IMG/VR virus record: IMGVR_UViG_3300014497_000223
Span: 1 to 24,583 of that record
Length of the DNA stretch: 24,583 nt
Reading direction: 5' to 3' (one strand)
Source of the DNA: a virus
The notes under the pieces are model-generated. The model had not been told where the DNA came from and did no database searches. It saw nothing but the letters and a program-made list of their open reading frames with translations. How positions within the stretch are numbered: the stretch's first letter is position 1; each line of letters starts with the position of its first letter. A program made the translations under genes and the position numbers. This document shows positions 6,770-13,911 of this stretch, in pieces.

Positions 6770-7012
6770 ATGCCGACTAAACCCACACGCACAGCCACGC
6801 AGTTGCGGCAGATGCTGATACAGCGCATCGAAGCCTTGCCCGGCCTTCGAGGGCAGCAGACGGATGTGCATCGCGGAGGCGTGATCGGCATGCCGGCCGA
6901 GGAGGGCGGCCCGAACTGGACGGTGCGAGTGGTTTCCGACCGCGGCACGCACCGGTCCGACATCGCCCAGATCATTCGGACGCTGCAGATGCAGTTCGAC
7001 TTGGAGGATTGA
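6770..7012 (+). CDS. small hypothetical protein, 80 aa
   Basis: The ATG at 6770 is 2 bases after the preceding stop. The N-terminus is basic (MPTKPTRTATQLRQMLIQR), the middle is Gly-rich with GGPNWTVRVV, and the end is helical (DIAQIIRTLQMQFDLED). No family recognised. The longer in-frame extension upstream to 6389 overlaps other genes and looks non-coding. It pairs with the upstream 73-residue gene in the plus-strand island. Confidence 0.6.
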   Translation: MPTKPTRTATQLRQMLIQRIEALPGLRGQQTDVHRGGVIGMPAEEGGPNWTVRVVSDRGTHRSDIAQIIRTLQMQFDLED

Positions 7013-7051
7013 GGGCGGTGATACTCCAGCCATCAAATGATGGAGGTGGCG

Positions 7052-7720
7052 ATGAAGAGAGACGACATGTTCGATGGGGCGAGTGCGGTCGGCGCGCTCG
7101 CATTGGTGGTCTTGCTCGCATCGCTTGCTTTGATCGCGGCTGGGGGTTGGACCTGGTTCGCCAGATTCTTGGAATCGGCTGCTCCGGCTTGGGTGCAGGC
7201 TGTCGGGTCCGTGGTTGCAATCCTTGCCGCCGTCTGGATTGGTAAGCGGCAAGCCGAAACGGCGATTCAGCTTCAGCGCGACTTGTCGGTGTCGGAAGCC
7301 AGAAGAAAGCTTGAGGTGCTCGCAGGACTTGTGGATGCCGCTGCGCCGGCCATAAAGGAGGAGCGTGACGATGCGAGCCGGAACACAAATGCATGGGCGA
7401 AACTGTTTGATGACGCCGAATACAAGGAGTATGTCGACGCGGCTGCAGCCCTTTCGATCAACGATCTGCCCAGCTACGCGCTCGTCAAGACCTTGAAAGA
7501 GATTCGGTATCGACTCTTTTGTTGCTGGGACAACCTGAGGGACATATCTAGTAGTCCGGCCAACAAGGCTCACGTTGATGAGATGGTCGGATTTCTGGAC
7601 TTCAACCTTGAGGCATTGCGCGAAGCCCGCAAGACAATCGCTTACGAAGCTAAGTCGCTCGGGATCGAGCTTCCGCATGAGCCTTTGGAGTTCGGTGCTC
7701 ACGCGGCGGCCCTCCCGTAG
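7052..7720 (+). CDS. membrane-anchored protein, Abi-like architecture
   Basis: The 222-residue protein has two N-terminal membrane segments, ~14-33 (ALALVVLLASLALIAAGG) and ~46-63 (WVQAVGSVVAILAAVWIG). A basic stop-transfer (KRQAE) and a long helical cytoplasmic domain follow, with a Cys pair (LFCCWDNL). The ATG at 7052 has GGAGG five bases upstream; earlier ATGs at 7037 and 7040 are worse placed. The W-x-QAxGS-x3-I membrane helix followed by a soluble helical domain is seen in many uncharacterised phage and bacterial proteins, including putative abortive-infection proteins, but I cannot assign one. Its end overlaps the convergent methyltransferase end by 22 bases. Confidence 0.65.
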   Translation: MKRDDMFDGASAVGALALVVLLASLALIAAGGWTWFARFLESAAPAWVQAVGSVVAILAAVWIGKRQAETAIQLQRDLSVSEARRKLEVLAGLVDAAAPAIKEERDDASRNTNAWAKLFDDAEYKEYVDAAAALSINDLPSYALVKTLKEIRYRLFCCWDNLRDISSSPANKAHVDEMVGFLDFNLEALREARKTIAYEAKSLGIELPHEPLEFGAHAAALP

Positions 7721-10116
7721 ATCTGCGACTCGTGCGCAAAGTTGGCCCGCACGAGCGCCTCGGCCTGCGCCGGCGCCACGCTGTTGCCGCACATTCGCAC
7801 CTGAGCCGTCGCGCTGAGCTTGATGCGCGGCACCGCCAGCGGGTCAGCAGCCTGCACGCCGCCGGCGAAGAGCAGCGCCGGATCCGGAATCTCGTGGATC
7901 ACGTAGTCGGCCGGGAAGCTCTGCGCGAGGAACAGCTCGGGGGCCTTCAGCATCCGCAGCGTGATATCGACCAGCACCCACCATTGCCCCTCGTGGAGCA
8001 TCAGCACCAGGTCGGCCGGCTCCGGGAATTGCTCGGGTAGGTGCTCGTGCAGCAGGGCGGCGCAGCGCCGCGCCCGTTCGCGCAGCTCAGGCGCCAGGCA
8101 GTTGGCCGGCACTTGCTCGATCTCCACGAGTCCGATGCGGTCCTTGGTCGGCAGCGTATGCATGGGCTCGCGGAGCGAGACGCCATCGCGCTCGTTGCCG
8201 TAGTACTTCACGCAGTAGGCGGTGATCAGGCGCTGATTCGCGCCCTTCGACGTGATGGTCGAGAGCGGGTCATCGGCCGGGCGGCCGGTGTTGTCCTCGT
8301 TGAATCCGCCGTAGGCCTGCTCGATGCACGCCGACACCAGAGCCTGCTCGCCGCGATGCGCGCCGGTGACTGTGCGAAGCGGCTCGGCAACGTCATTGCC
8401 GGCGCGCTCGCCGTGGTGCGTCAGGTGCGTGAGGTGGACGGCAGCGACCGCGCTGGTGGCACCGCTGGCCGTCACCGTGTTGAGCGGTTGCTCGACGCTG
8501 CGCACGCCGTGGCTGAAGCGCTTGCTGCCATCCTTGCCTTCGCCGTGGCCCGCATCGACCAGGTGCGCGGCCACGATGCCCAGCGGGACGCTGCCGCCCG
8601 GGCGCTTGATGAAACTGTTCGCCGTGACGGTATGGAGCGGCTCCTGGATGTCGTGTCCCACGCTGTTGGAGCGAAACTTCGTGATGAACGCGCCTTCGAC
8701 CACCGCATGCTTCACGCCGCCGGCCACGACCGTGCCGAGCGGGCGCGTGATGTCGAGCGCGCGTGGCTCCTGCCCGGCGCGCTCGCCGTAGCCGATGGTC
8801 ACCAGGTTGGCGCTGGCCAGCGCGTGGTGCGTGCCGCCCGCAGAGATGGTCGACAGCGGCTGCTCGATGTCGTCGCCCTGCAGGTGGCTTTCTTCGGTGC
8901 CGCGCAACGGCGCGAGCGTAGGCGCCACTACCGAGAAGTGCCCGCCCTTGACCTGCGCGCAGATGGTGCGCAGCGGCTCGTCGGCTGCCATCGTGCGTTG
9001 GTTGCTGGCGTTCGCGTGCTCGTTGACGAATGGAGCCAGCACCGGCCCGACCGCGGCGAACCCGTTCGACGACGTGACGGTGCGCAGCGGTTGATCGGCG
9101 CCCCATGCGTTCGGGCCGCGCCCGGTGGTCTGTCCGTTCGCCGTGTTGGCGACGAATGGGGCCACAACCGGCTGCGCGAGTGCACGGTGGTTTTCCGTCG
9201 TCAGCGTGCCCAGCGGCTGGTCGACCGCGGTGGGTTTGCCTGAATACGTTGGGCCGCCCGCGCCCACGATGAAGGGCTTCGGGCTGGCCAGGACGTGGCG
9301 CCACAGGCCCTTCGCCACGCGGCGCATGGTGTTGGCCGCCAACGGGCGTTCCCTGCCGAACACGCTGCGCGCGGGCAGGTTGAAGTCGATGCACTCGGCA
9401 GCTGAGCGCCAAGGCAGCAGCTTGCCGGCCAGCACCTCGCGGCTCGTTGGATCGCCGTGCGTAGCCTCGGGCCAGACGATTGGCAGTCCGTCGCGGCGGG
9501 CAACGAGGAACAGGCGCTTGCGGATGGTCGGTGCGCCTTGGTCGCAAGCGCGCAGCTCGCGCCACTCGACTTTGTAGCCGTGGCCGCGCAACTGGCGCAC
9601 GAAGCTCTCGAAGGTCTTGCCCTTCTTGGCTGGATCGGGAATCCACGACACCTTCTCCACGCGCTCGCCGAAGTCGTTGATGTACGACGCATCGACTGCC
9701 TTCAACGGGCCCCATGTCTGGAATTCTTCGACGTTCTCCAACATCAGCACGCGCGGCTTGGTCAGCGCCACCCAGCGCATGCCCACCCATGCCAGGCCGC
9801 GGATGTGCTTCGCCACGGGCGTACCGCCCTTGGCCTTGGAAAAGTGCTTGCAGTCGGGCGAGAGCCAGACCAGCGCTACCGGCTGGTTGTGGGTGACCTT
9901 GATGGGGTCCACTTCCCACACGCTCTCGAGCAGATGTCGCGTGAGCGGGTGGTTGATCGCGTGCATCGCCAGTGCCTCGGGATCGTGGTTGATGGCAATG
10001 TCCACCGGGCGACCGAAGGCAGCTTCGAGGCCGGTGGACGTGCCACCGCCGCCAGCGAAGTTGTCGATGATGAGCTCGTGCGGGAAGAGCTCCATGGTGA
10101 AGTCGTCGCGCTTCAT
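7699..10116 (-). CDS. phage C5-cytosine DNA methyltransferase with internal repeats
   Basis: The 805-residue enzyme transfers methyl from SAM to C5 of cytosine. Motif I is DNFAGGGGTSTGLEAA (~18-33). Motif IV is SPDCKHFSK with catalytic Cys89 (PDC instead of the usual PPC). Motif VI is LENVEEF (127-129) and motif VIII is QGAPTIRKRLFLVA (~193-206). Motif X is MCGNSVAPA (~775-783). The ~360 residues between motifs VIII and X (297-662), where the target-recognition region lies, hold ten degenerate repeats centred on D-x-PL-x-T-V/I-T. Typical single-domain C5 enzymes are 300-450 residues. The start overlaps the upstream stop (ATGA). It is the last gene of the leftward early operon. Likely role: protecting phage DNA from host restriction. 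Confidence 0.92.
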   Translation of the reverse strand: MKRDDFTMELFPHELIIDNFAGGGGTSTGLEAAFGRPVDIAINHDPEALAMHAINHPLTRHLLESVWEVDPIKVTHNQPVALVWLSPDCKHFSKAKGGTPVAKHIRGLAWVGMRWVALTKPRVLMLENVEEFQTWGPLKAVDASYINDFGERVEKVSWIPDPAKKGKTFESFVRQLRGHGYKVEWRELRACDQGAPTIRKRLFLVARRDGLPIVWPEATHGDPTSREVLAGKLLPWRSAAECIDFNLPARSVFGRERPLAANTMRRVAKGLWRHVLASPKPFIVGAGGPTYSGKPTAVDQPLGTLTTENHRALAQPVVAPFVANTANGQTTGRGPNAWGADQPLRTVTSSNGFAAVGPVLAPFVNEHANASNQRTMAADEPLRTICAQVKGGHFSVVAPTLAPLRGTEESHLQGDDIEQPLSTISAGGTHHALASANLVTIGYGERAGQEPRALDITRPLGTVVAGGVKHAVVEGAFITKFRSNSVGHDIQEPLHTVTANSFIKRPGGSVPLGIVAAHLVDAGHGEGKDGSKRFSHGVRSVEQPLNTVTASGATSAVAAVHLTHLTHHGERAGNDVAEPLRTVTGAHRGEQALVSACIEQAYGGFNEDNTGRPADDPLSTITSKGANQRLITAYCVKYYGNERDGVSLREPMHTLPTKDRIGLVEIEQVPANCLAPELRERARRCAALLHEHLPEQFPEPADLVLMLHEGQWWVLVDITLRMLKAPELFLAQSFPADYVIHEIPDPALLFAGGVQAADPLAVPRIKLSATAQVRMCGNSVAPAQAEALVRANFAHESQIYGRAAA
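8122..9228 (-). repeat. ten degenerate coding repeats in the methyltransferase
   Basis: Within residues ~297-662 a unit ending D/E-x-PL-x-T-V/I-T recurs with its PL (or PM) at residues 301, 343, 381, 420, 459, 493, 544, 579, 617 and 651, i.e. every 34-51 residues. Units diverge in between but often share APFV, YGE/HGERAG and a following A-rich strand. Confidence 0.85.
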
Positions 10117-10586
10117 GCGGCGGTTTCCTCGCGCGAAGCGCTTTCGACATGGGCGACAACGCCAGAGCGGTAGTGCAGGCGGCTACCCATGCGGCTCGGC
10201 AGGGAAAACGCATCCATCGCGCCAGGGCGGCCGTCGTAGGGGCGCAACTCGGCACCGGTGTAGTAGCCGGTCGTGGTCAGGTGCGCGGTGCGCGGCGAAG
10301 CGACAGCTGCTGCGCCATTGCCAACGGCCATGCGCACCCGAAAGCTCGCGTCGAAGGCGTTGAGCTGCTCACGGCCGGTCGTGCTGATGGTGTACAGCGT
10401 GGTCCGCGTGCGATCGTGGCGGCGGGCGGCCTGACGCATTACCAGGCCGGCGGCGTGCAGTTCGTTGAGTTGGTCCGGCACCGCGCGGCCGCAGGCCTTC
10501 GCAATGGTCGAGCGTTCGCAGAGATCGGCCTGGGCGACTGTGCGCAGCACGGATGCCAGTTCATCGGTGAGGACGGGCGGCATCAT
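10113..10586 (-). CDS. winged-helix-like phage protein
   Basis: The 157-residue protein has an N-terminal region (~6-70) that reads like a winged helix: LASVLRTVAQADLCERSTIA, a second helix PDQLNELHAAGL, then a wing-like VMRQAARRHDRTRTTLYTIS. The C-terminal half (~85-157) is low-complexity and basic. It may be a DNA-binding regulator or a methyltransferase-associated factor. The ATG at 10586 lies 2 bases after the dNMP kinase stop, and its stop overlaps the methyltransferase start. Family call is tentative. Confidence 0.6.
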   Translation of the reverse strand: MMPPVLTDELASVLRTVAQADLCERSTIAKACGRAVPDQLNELHAAGLVMRQAARRHDRTRTTLYTISTTGREQLNAFDASFRVRMAVGNGAAAVASPRTAHLTTTGYYTGAELRPYDGRPGAMDAFSLPSRMGSRLHYRSGVVAHVESASREETAA

Positions 10587-10588
10587 GG

Positions 10589-11284
10589 TCAGGCGCCTAC
10601 GGTCAGATTGACGCGAGACCGGTCGAGGTCAAGATCGCGCGCCACGAACTCGGCCAGCACGAGCCCTTGCAGATGGCGCACGTCGTGGATGTTCGCGATG
10701 ACCGCGTCAGGCTTGAAGCGAGCGCCATCGGTCGCGCTGACGTGCGCACCCTCGGCCTGTCCTTCGCAGCCGGGGCGAGTGACTTGCCACAGCACACCCC
10801 CCGCCGCACGCACCATGTCGGCTTCGTTGTCGAAGCGCACATCGGTGATGGCGAAACGCGTCTCGCCGGCGCGCTGGTGCGACACCATGCGCGAGAGCAT
10901 CGCGCGGGTCCAGTAGCGGTCGTGTTGCGCGCGGCGGTACTCAGTGCCCCACCATTGCAAGATCTGCCGCGGAGTGCGCGGCGCATCCAGCCATTCGTCG
11001 CTGAGCGGCGCGCGGTGGTCCGGCGCTGCCGCGCTGAGAGAAAACACCACGGACGCCAGGAACGGCTGTGGCGCGAGGCGCATGCGCAGCGCGACGTTCG
11101 GTCGGCTCTTGGCGCCCGGGTCAGCCAGGTCGCACACCGGCACGCCGAAGCCCTCGGAGACTTCCGCGCGCAGCGCGTCGGCGAATGCCATTTTCCGGAA
11201 GCGCGCATGCGCTACGAGCAGGTCGGCCACGGTGTCTTTGCCTGCGCCGGCCCAGCCGGAGAGTCCAACGATATGGACCTTCAT
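10589..11284 (-). CDS. deoxynucleoside monophosphate kinase
   Basis: The 231-residue protein has a P-loop GWAGAGKDT (residues ~10-18), followed by FADALRAEV, then PRQILQWWGTEYRR (~105-118) and the strand-helix ITDVRFDNEADMVRAAGG (~146-163). These are hallmarks of T4 gene 1-like dNMP kinases found in many phages. The enzyme phosphorylates dNMPs (in T4, dTMP, dGMP and hydroxymethyl-dCMP) for DNA synthesis in the cytoplasm. The start overlaps the preceding stop (ATGA). Its place beside a DNA methyltransferase fits a phage DNA-metabolism block. Confidence 0.85.
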   Translation of the reverse strand: MKVHIVGLSGWAGAGKDTVADLLVAHARFRKMAFADALRAEVSEGFGVPVCDLADPGAKSRPNVALRMRLAPQPFLASVVFSLSAAAPDHRAPLSDEWLDAPRTPRQILQWWGTEYRRAQHDRYWTRAMLSRMVSHQRAGETRFAITDVRFDNEADMVRAAGGVLWQVTRPGCEGQAEGAHVSATDGARFKPDAVIANIHDVRHLQGLVLAEFVARDLDLDRSRVNLTVGA

Positions 11285-11520
11285 GCCGGCACCTTCGATG
11301 CGCGCAGTACTTCGGCGCAGCGCTTGTAGCCGCGGGCTTCGCAGAAGGCCAGCACCGTGCGGGACATGGTCATCGGCGTGTCAGCGTCGATCCAGCCGTT
11401 CGCGATGCACTCACGCAGCATGTCGGGGTCGTCCTGGCGGATGGCCATGTCGCACATCGCGCCGGAGTAGCCGAACATGCCGTAATTCGTCTTCGGGTTC
11501 TGGGTGGGTAGAAAGCTCAT
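11281..11520 (-). CDS. small protein with ankyrin-like helices
   Basis: The 79-residue protein has MCDMAIRQDDPDMLRECIAN and TVLAFCEARGYKRCAEVLRA. These helix pairs resemble one to two degenerate ankyrin units, but the repeat is too short to be sure. Stop and next start overlap (ATGA). There is only a weak GGAC upstream of the ATG. Function unknown. Confidence 0.6.
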   Translation of the reverse strand: MSFLPTQNPKTNYGMFGYSGAMCDMAIRQDDPDMLRECIANGWIDADTPMTMSRTVLAFCEARGYKRCAEVLRASKVPA

Positions 11521-11535
11521 GGCTGTCCAGTCGGT

Positions 11536-11919
11536 TTAGTGAAGGTGGCCCGCGGTGCGCGAGGAATTGGCGCGCGCGGGGGAGGCGCTGGCGGCGCCGT
11601 CGGCGCGCTCGGCGTGGGGTGGCTCGGGCCAGCGGGGCGGCGCGAGTTCGCAGCGCGTGACGTAGCCGCGCAGCTCGTTGTTGGCGGCGTGCAGGCGGTC
11701 CAGCTCCAGGCGCAGGCAGTCGCCGGCGCGCAGGTTCGGGTTCGCTGCCATGAAGCGCTCGGCCTCGGGCCCGCGCCAGATCGCGCAGAACAGGCTCACG
11801 CCGCGCGCGCTGGTGCGCTCGCCGAGCGAGAGAATCCAAGACGGCGCGGCGTCAGCCGAGGGCGACTGGCGCGCGGTGGTGGGCCGCCCGCGCAGGAAGA
11901 ACACGCCGTTGGACCTCAC
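11536..11919 (-). CDS. phage hypothetical protein, 127 aa
   Basis: It starts at a GTG overlapping the upstream stop (GTGA). The N-terminal half has ILSLGERTSARGVSLFCAIW and AERFMAANPNLRAGDCLRLE, a helical segment ELDRLHAANNELRGYV follows, and the last ~35 residues are Ala/Pro/Arg-rich. No family recognised. The start type and overlap match the other genes of this operon. Confidence 0.6.
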   Translation of the reverse strand: MRSNGVFFLRGRPTTARQSPSADAAPSWILSLGERTSARGVSLFCAIWRGPEAERFMAANPNLRAGDCLRLELDRLHAANNELRGYVTRCELAPPRWPEPPHAERADGAASASPARANSSRTAGHLH

Positions 11920-12089
11920 AGCCGTGCTCCTGCCTTCAGTTCGCGGCGCACGCGGCGGAAGGTCTTGCGAATGTCGGTGGCAACGCTCTCGGAGTACTTG
12001 AAGCGCGGGTCGTCGAGGCCGCCGACCGGGCCACTGGGCACGACAGTGCGCGGGCGCCGTGGGCGCGTGGGTTGCACGATGACGATCAT
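11916..12089 (-). CDS. tiny basic protein, 57 aa
   Basis: The ATG at 12089 overlaps the stop of the preceding gene (ATGA) and is preferred to the in-frame ATG at 12101. It has a hydrophobic start (MIVIVQPTRP), a basic-proline stretch and a charged helix (VATDIRKTFRRVRRELKAG). It is very basic overall and could bind nucleic acid. Its stop overlaps the next GTG start. Unknown function. Confidence 0.55.
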   Translation of the reverse strand: MIVIVQPTRPRRPRTVVPSGPVGGLDDPRFKYSESVATDIRKTFRRVRRELKAGARL

Positions 12090-12208
12090 GGTGTGCACCA
12101 TCCGTAGATGAGCATGGCCGCGCCGATGGCGGCCATGATTGCGGGCGTCGCGAGCATCGCGGCGGTCTTGATCGGGCCCGGGGCGGGCTGCACGGGTGAC
12201 GTCCTCAT
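12086..12208 (-). CDS. 40-residue single-span membrane protein
   Basis: The ATG at 12208 overlaps the upstream TGA (ATGA) and the stop overlaps the next ATG. Residues ~15-36 form one hydrophobic helix (AAMLATPAIMAAIGAAMLIY) after a Pro-rich N-terminus. It is probably a small inner-membrane phage protein of unknown role. It would be missed by size cut-offs. Confidence 0.5.
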   Translation of the reverse strand: MRTSPVQPAPGPIKTAAMLATPAIMAAIGAAMLIYGWCTP

Positions 12209-12477
12209 GACGGTGTGCTCCCGGCGGCCTTGGCGGCCTTCCAGAATTCGGCGAGCGCGTCGAGGCTGATGCGCGCGCAGAAATCGTCGCCTTCGCGCCA
12301 GATGCCGACGGCACCGCCGTCGTCGCCGAAGTCGAAGGCCAGCACGTGAAAAATGTCGGGCCCGAAGTCGAAGCCGAGCAGCCGAATTGCACTGTCCAGC
12401 GTGCTCTGCGGCAGCTTCACCGGCCGCATTGGAATGTTGAGCGGCACCAGCGCAGTCGGGACGCGTGGCGCGCTCAC
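12205..12477 (-). CDS. phage hypothetical protein, 90 aa
   Basis: The GTG at 12477 overlaps the preceding stop (GTGA). The protein is acidic in its second half, with IRLLGFDFGPDIFHVLAFDF and GAVGIWREGDDFCARISLDA, suggesting a small beta-sheet fold followed by a helix. No family recognised. The longer frame upstream to 12624 is a shadow of neighbours. Part of the leftward early operon. Confidence 0.6.
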   Translation of the reverse strand: MSAPRVPTALVPLNIPMRPVKLPQSTLDSAIRLLGFDFGPDIFHVLAFDFGDDGGAVGIWREGDDFCARISLDALAEFWKAAKAAGSTPS

Positions 12478-12617
12478 GATGCTTGCTCCAGCACGAGTTC
12501 GTCGCCGGCGAGAAACTCGGCAAGGGCCTGCTGCGCCTGTTCTTCGTCGTCGAATAACTTCACCTCGCACGCTTCGAGGAACAGGTCGGTGTCGAGCACC
12601 AGCAGCTGCGCATTCAT
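12474..12617 (-). CDS. tiny acidic protein, 47 aa
   Basis: It starts at the ATG at 12617, which overlaps the upstream TGA. The protein is strongly acidic and helical (VLDTDLFLEACEVKLFDDEE, QAQQALAEFLAGDELVLEQA). Small acidic phage early proteins sometimes mimic DNA or bind host enzymes, but nothing specific is visible. Unknown function. Confidence 0.5.
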   Translation of the reverse strand: MNAQLLVLDTDLFLEACEVKLFDDEEQAQQALAEFLAGDELVLEQAS

Positions 12618-12817
12618 GCGGCACCTCGGTCGTGCTCGAGTTGCCAGTCGCCGCGCGGGCCCTCGCCGCGCACGATGCCCGTGCGGCGGCTGTAGACCAC
12701 GCTGTAGCCGATGCGGCGCTCTTGCAGCGTGCGCGTGGCGCGCAGCATGCCGGCGGCGGCGCGGCGCGTGATGTCGCGCGTGCCGCTGGGCGTGCTGAGG
12801 CGGAGCGCGGGCTTCAC
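12614..12817 (-). CDS. small basic protein, 67 aa
   Basis: The GTG at 12817 overlaps the preceding stop (GTGA). The sequence is Arg-rich with RDITRRAAAGMLRATRTLQE, then IGYSVVYSRRTGIVRGEGPR and WQLEHD. No family recognised. Gene order and coupling support it as real. Confidence 0.55.
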   Translation of the reverse strand: MKPALRLSTPSGTRDITRRAAAGMLRATRTLQERRIGYSVVYSRRTGIVRGEGPRGDWQLEHDRGAA

Positions 12818-13173
12818 AGACCCACCTCCACCAGCGTGCCGAAGTCGTCGACGATGCCCCACATCGTGCGCACCCAGCGCCGCCCCTCGGCATCGCGCCG
12901 GCCTTCGGTGCCGTACCACTGCGGCATGCTGGTGTTGGGATGCTTGGTCCAGGCGACGCTCGTGCTGGCGTCGGCGGAATACGCAACGAAACGGTGGTCT
13001 CTGCTGAACCGCGAATCGTGTTCCAGCTTGGCCTGCGGCAGCAGGACGATAGAGCCGGGCGTAGGCGCCGCGGCATCAGCCGCGTCCTGCACGAGCTGGT
13101 GCAGCAGCTGCGCTGCCGTTTCCGACATGGGCGCCAGCACCACGCTGCGCGCCTTCTTGCTCGGGGCCTTCAT
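12814..13173 (-). CDS. phage hypothetical protein, 119 aa
   Basis: It starts at an ATG 9 bases after the preceding stop. It has a basic N-terminus (MKAPSKKARSVVLAPMSETA), a helix (QLLHQLVQDAADAA), then a beta-rich part with RFVAYSADASTSVAWTK and WVRTMWGIVDDFGTLVEVGL. Unknown family. Its stop overlaps the next GTG. Confidence 0.6.
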   Translation of the reverse strand: MKAPSKKARSVVLAPMSETAAQLLHQLVQDAADAAAPTPGSIVLLPQAKLEHDSRFSRDHRFVAYSADASTSVAWTKHPNTSMPQWYGTEGRRDAEGRRWVRTMWGIVDDFGTLVEVGL

Positions 13174-13182
13174 GGCTCGGCC

Positions 13183-13410
13183 TCAGGCGGCGTGTTCGAT
13201 GCGCTCGACGTCGGAGACCGGGCAGCCGGTGACGTGGTGCGCGCTGACGAAGGCGGCCTCGGCGTTCTCGGCTTTCAGCTGCACGAAGGGCTGGGCACCG
13301 GTATCCGAGGGAGCCAAGTGGCCGAGGCCGTCCTTGGGGGTGAAGAAGCAGCGGTAGCTGCGATTGCTCTGCGGCTTTGTAGCCACACTTTTCGACGCAT
13401 TGGTGCGCAT
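13183..13410 (-). CDS. first gene of the leftward early operon, 75 aa
   Basis: The ATG at 13410 has a strong GGAGTGA ribosome-binding site and lies about 37 bases from the predicted start of the PL transcript, so it is the lead gene. The protein has a basic N-terminus (MRTNASKSVATKPQSNRSYR), then CFFTPKDGLGHLAP and AFVSAHHVTGCPVSDVERIE. No family recognised. In lambda this position holds N, but this protein shows no arginine-rich antiterminator motif beyond a modestly basic start. Confidence 0.6.
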   Translation of the reverse strand: MRTNASKSVATKPQSNRSYRCFFTPKDGLGHLAPSDTGAQPFVQLKAENAEAAFVSAHHVTGCPVSDVERIEHAA

Positions 13411-13453
13411 TGCTCACTCCATAAAAGCACCACGGGGCGCGGCGCTTGGAGTT

Positions 13454-13482
13454 ATTGAACCACGGTTCAATAGGTAATGCAA
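13454..13482 (-). promoter_or_regulatory. PL early promoter
   Basis: Read leftward: -35 TTGCAT (13477-13482), a 17-base spacer, and -10 TTCAAT (13454-13459). Predicted start near 13447. The -10 and spacer are covered by the strongest operator palindrome. The same -10 and spacing recur at PR. Confidence 0.6.
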
Positions 13483-13527
13483 CTACAGTTCAATATAGCA
13501 AAGCGAAAAAATGATCTGTAGTTCAGA
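13454..13527. promoter_or_regulatory. OL operator cluster, three sites
   Basis: Site 1 (13454-13471) is ATTGAACCACGGTTCAAT, with 8-bp arms. Site 2 (13477-13494) matches 14 of 18 bases and site 3 (13510-13527) about 10 of 18. Start-to-start spacings are 23 and 33 bases. They are likely bound by the CI-like and Cro-like proteins. Confidence 0.65.
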
Positions 13528-13533
13528 GGGGCG

Positions 13534-13566
13534 AAAAAAAACCGCCCTCGTTGGGGCGGCTCTTTT
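13534..13566 (-). terminator. terminator of the repressor operon
   Basis: The stem is CCGCCC (13542-13547) with GGGCGG (13554-13559) and a 6-base loop. Read leftward it is followed by eight Ts (13541-13534). It ends the repressor and membrane-protein transcript before OL. A T-run of four on the plus side could make it weakly bidirectional. Confidence 0.85.
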
Positions 13567-13592
13567 GTCGTCCGGCGCCTGGCCGAATGCGA

Positions 13593-13895
13593 TCAGACTG
13601 AGTCTTCGCGTGCCGGGCTGTTACTGCGTCGTTGCGCCTCGATGAGCCGCTCGACCGTCCGCTCGAGCGACTGCAATTGCTCTATGACGCGGTCGTTTTC
13701 CTTCTTTCGCTTCGCTTCGCTCGCCACGATCTGAACGCAGCGGCTGAAGACGTAGGGAAGGACCGCCCAACCCAGTGCCATGCCTGCAATCGCTGCCTGC
13801 TGCGGTGCCGAGACCGTGGGGCCATATCCAGAGCCCAGCATGAACATACCCGCCACTGTGGCGAGAAGCGTAACGCAGTAAAGCAGTTGACTCAT
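13593..13895 (-). CDS. small membrane protein co-transcribed with the repressor
   Basis: The 100-residue protein has two hydrophobic segments, ~5-22 (LYCVTLLATVAGMFMLGS) and ~33-52 (QAAIAGMALGWAVLPYVFSR). A basic segment (SEAKRKKENDR) and a C-terminal coiled coil (VIEQLQSLERTVERLIEAQR) follow. The ATG at 13895 follows AGGAG and lies 16 bases after the repressor stop, so both share the lysogenic transcript, which ends at the terminator just beyond. Proteins expressed from the prophage-maintenance transcript often act in superinfection exclusion or lysogenic conversion; that role here is inferred. Confidence 0.7.
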   Translation of the reverse strand: MSQLLYCVTLLATVAGMFMLGSGYGPTVSAPQQAAIAGMALGWAVLPYVFSRCVQIVASEAKRKKENDRVIEQLQSLERTVERLIEAQRRSNSPAREDSV

Positions 13896-13911
13896 TCAAG
13901 GGCTCCTGAGG

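Noticed and set aside
8041-9243. 400-residue plus-strand frame opposite the methyltransferase
   Set aside because: It is an Arg/Ala/Gly-rich mirror of a gene with clear catalytic motifs; a high-GC shadow.
7699-10116. Restriction-modification system
   Set aside because: No restriction endonuclease gene is adjacent; the neighbours are a winged-helix-like gene and a dNMP kinase, so it is treated as a solitary phage methyltransferase.
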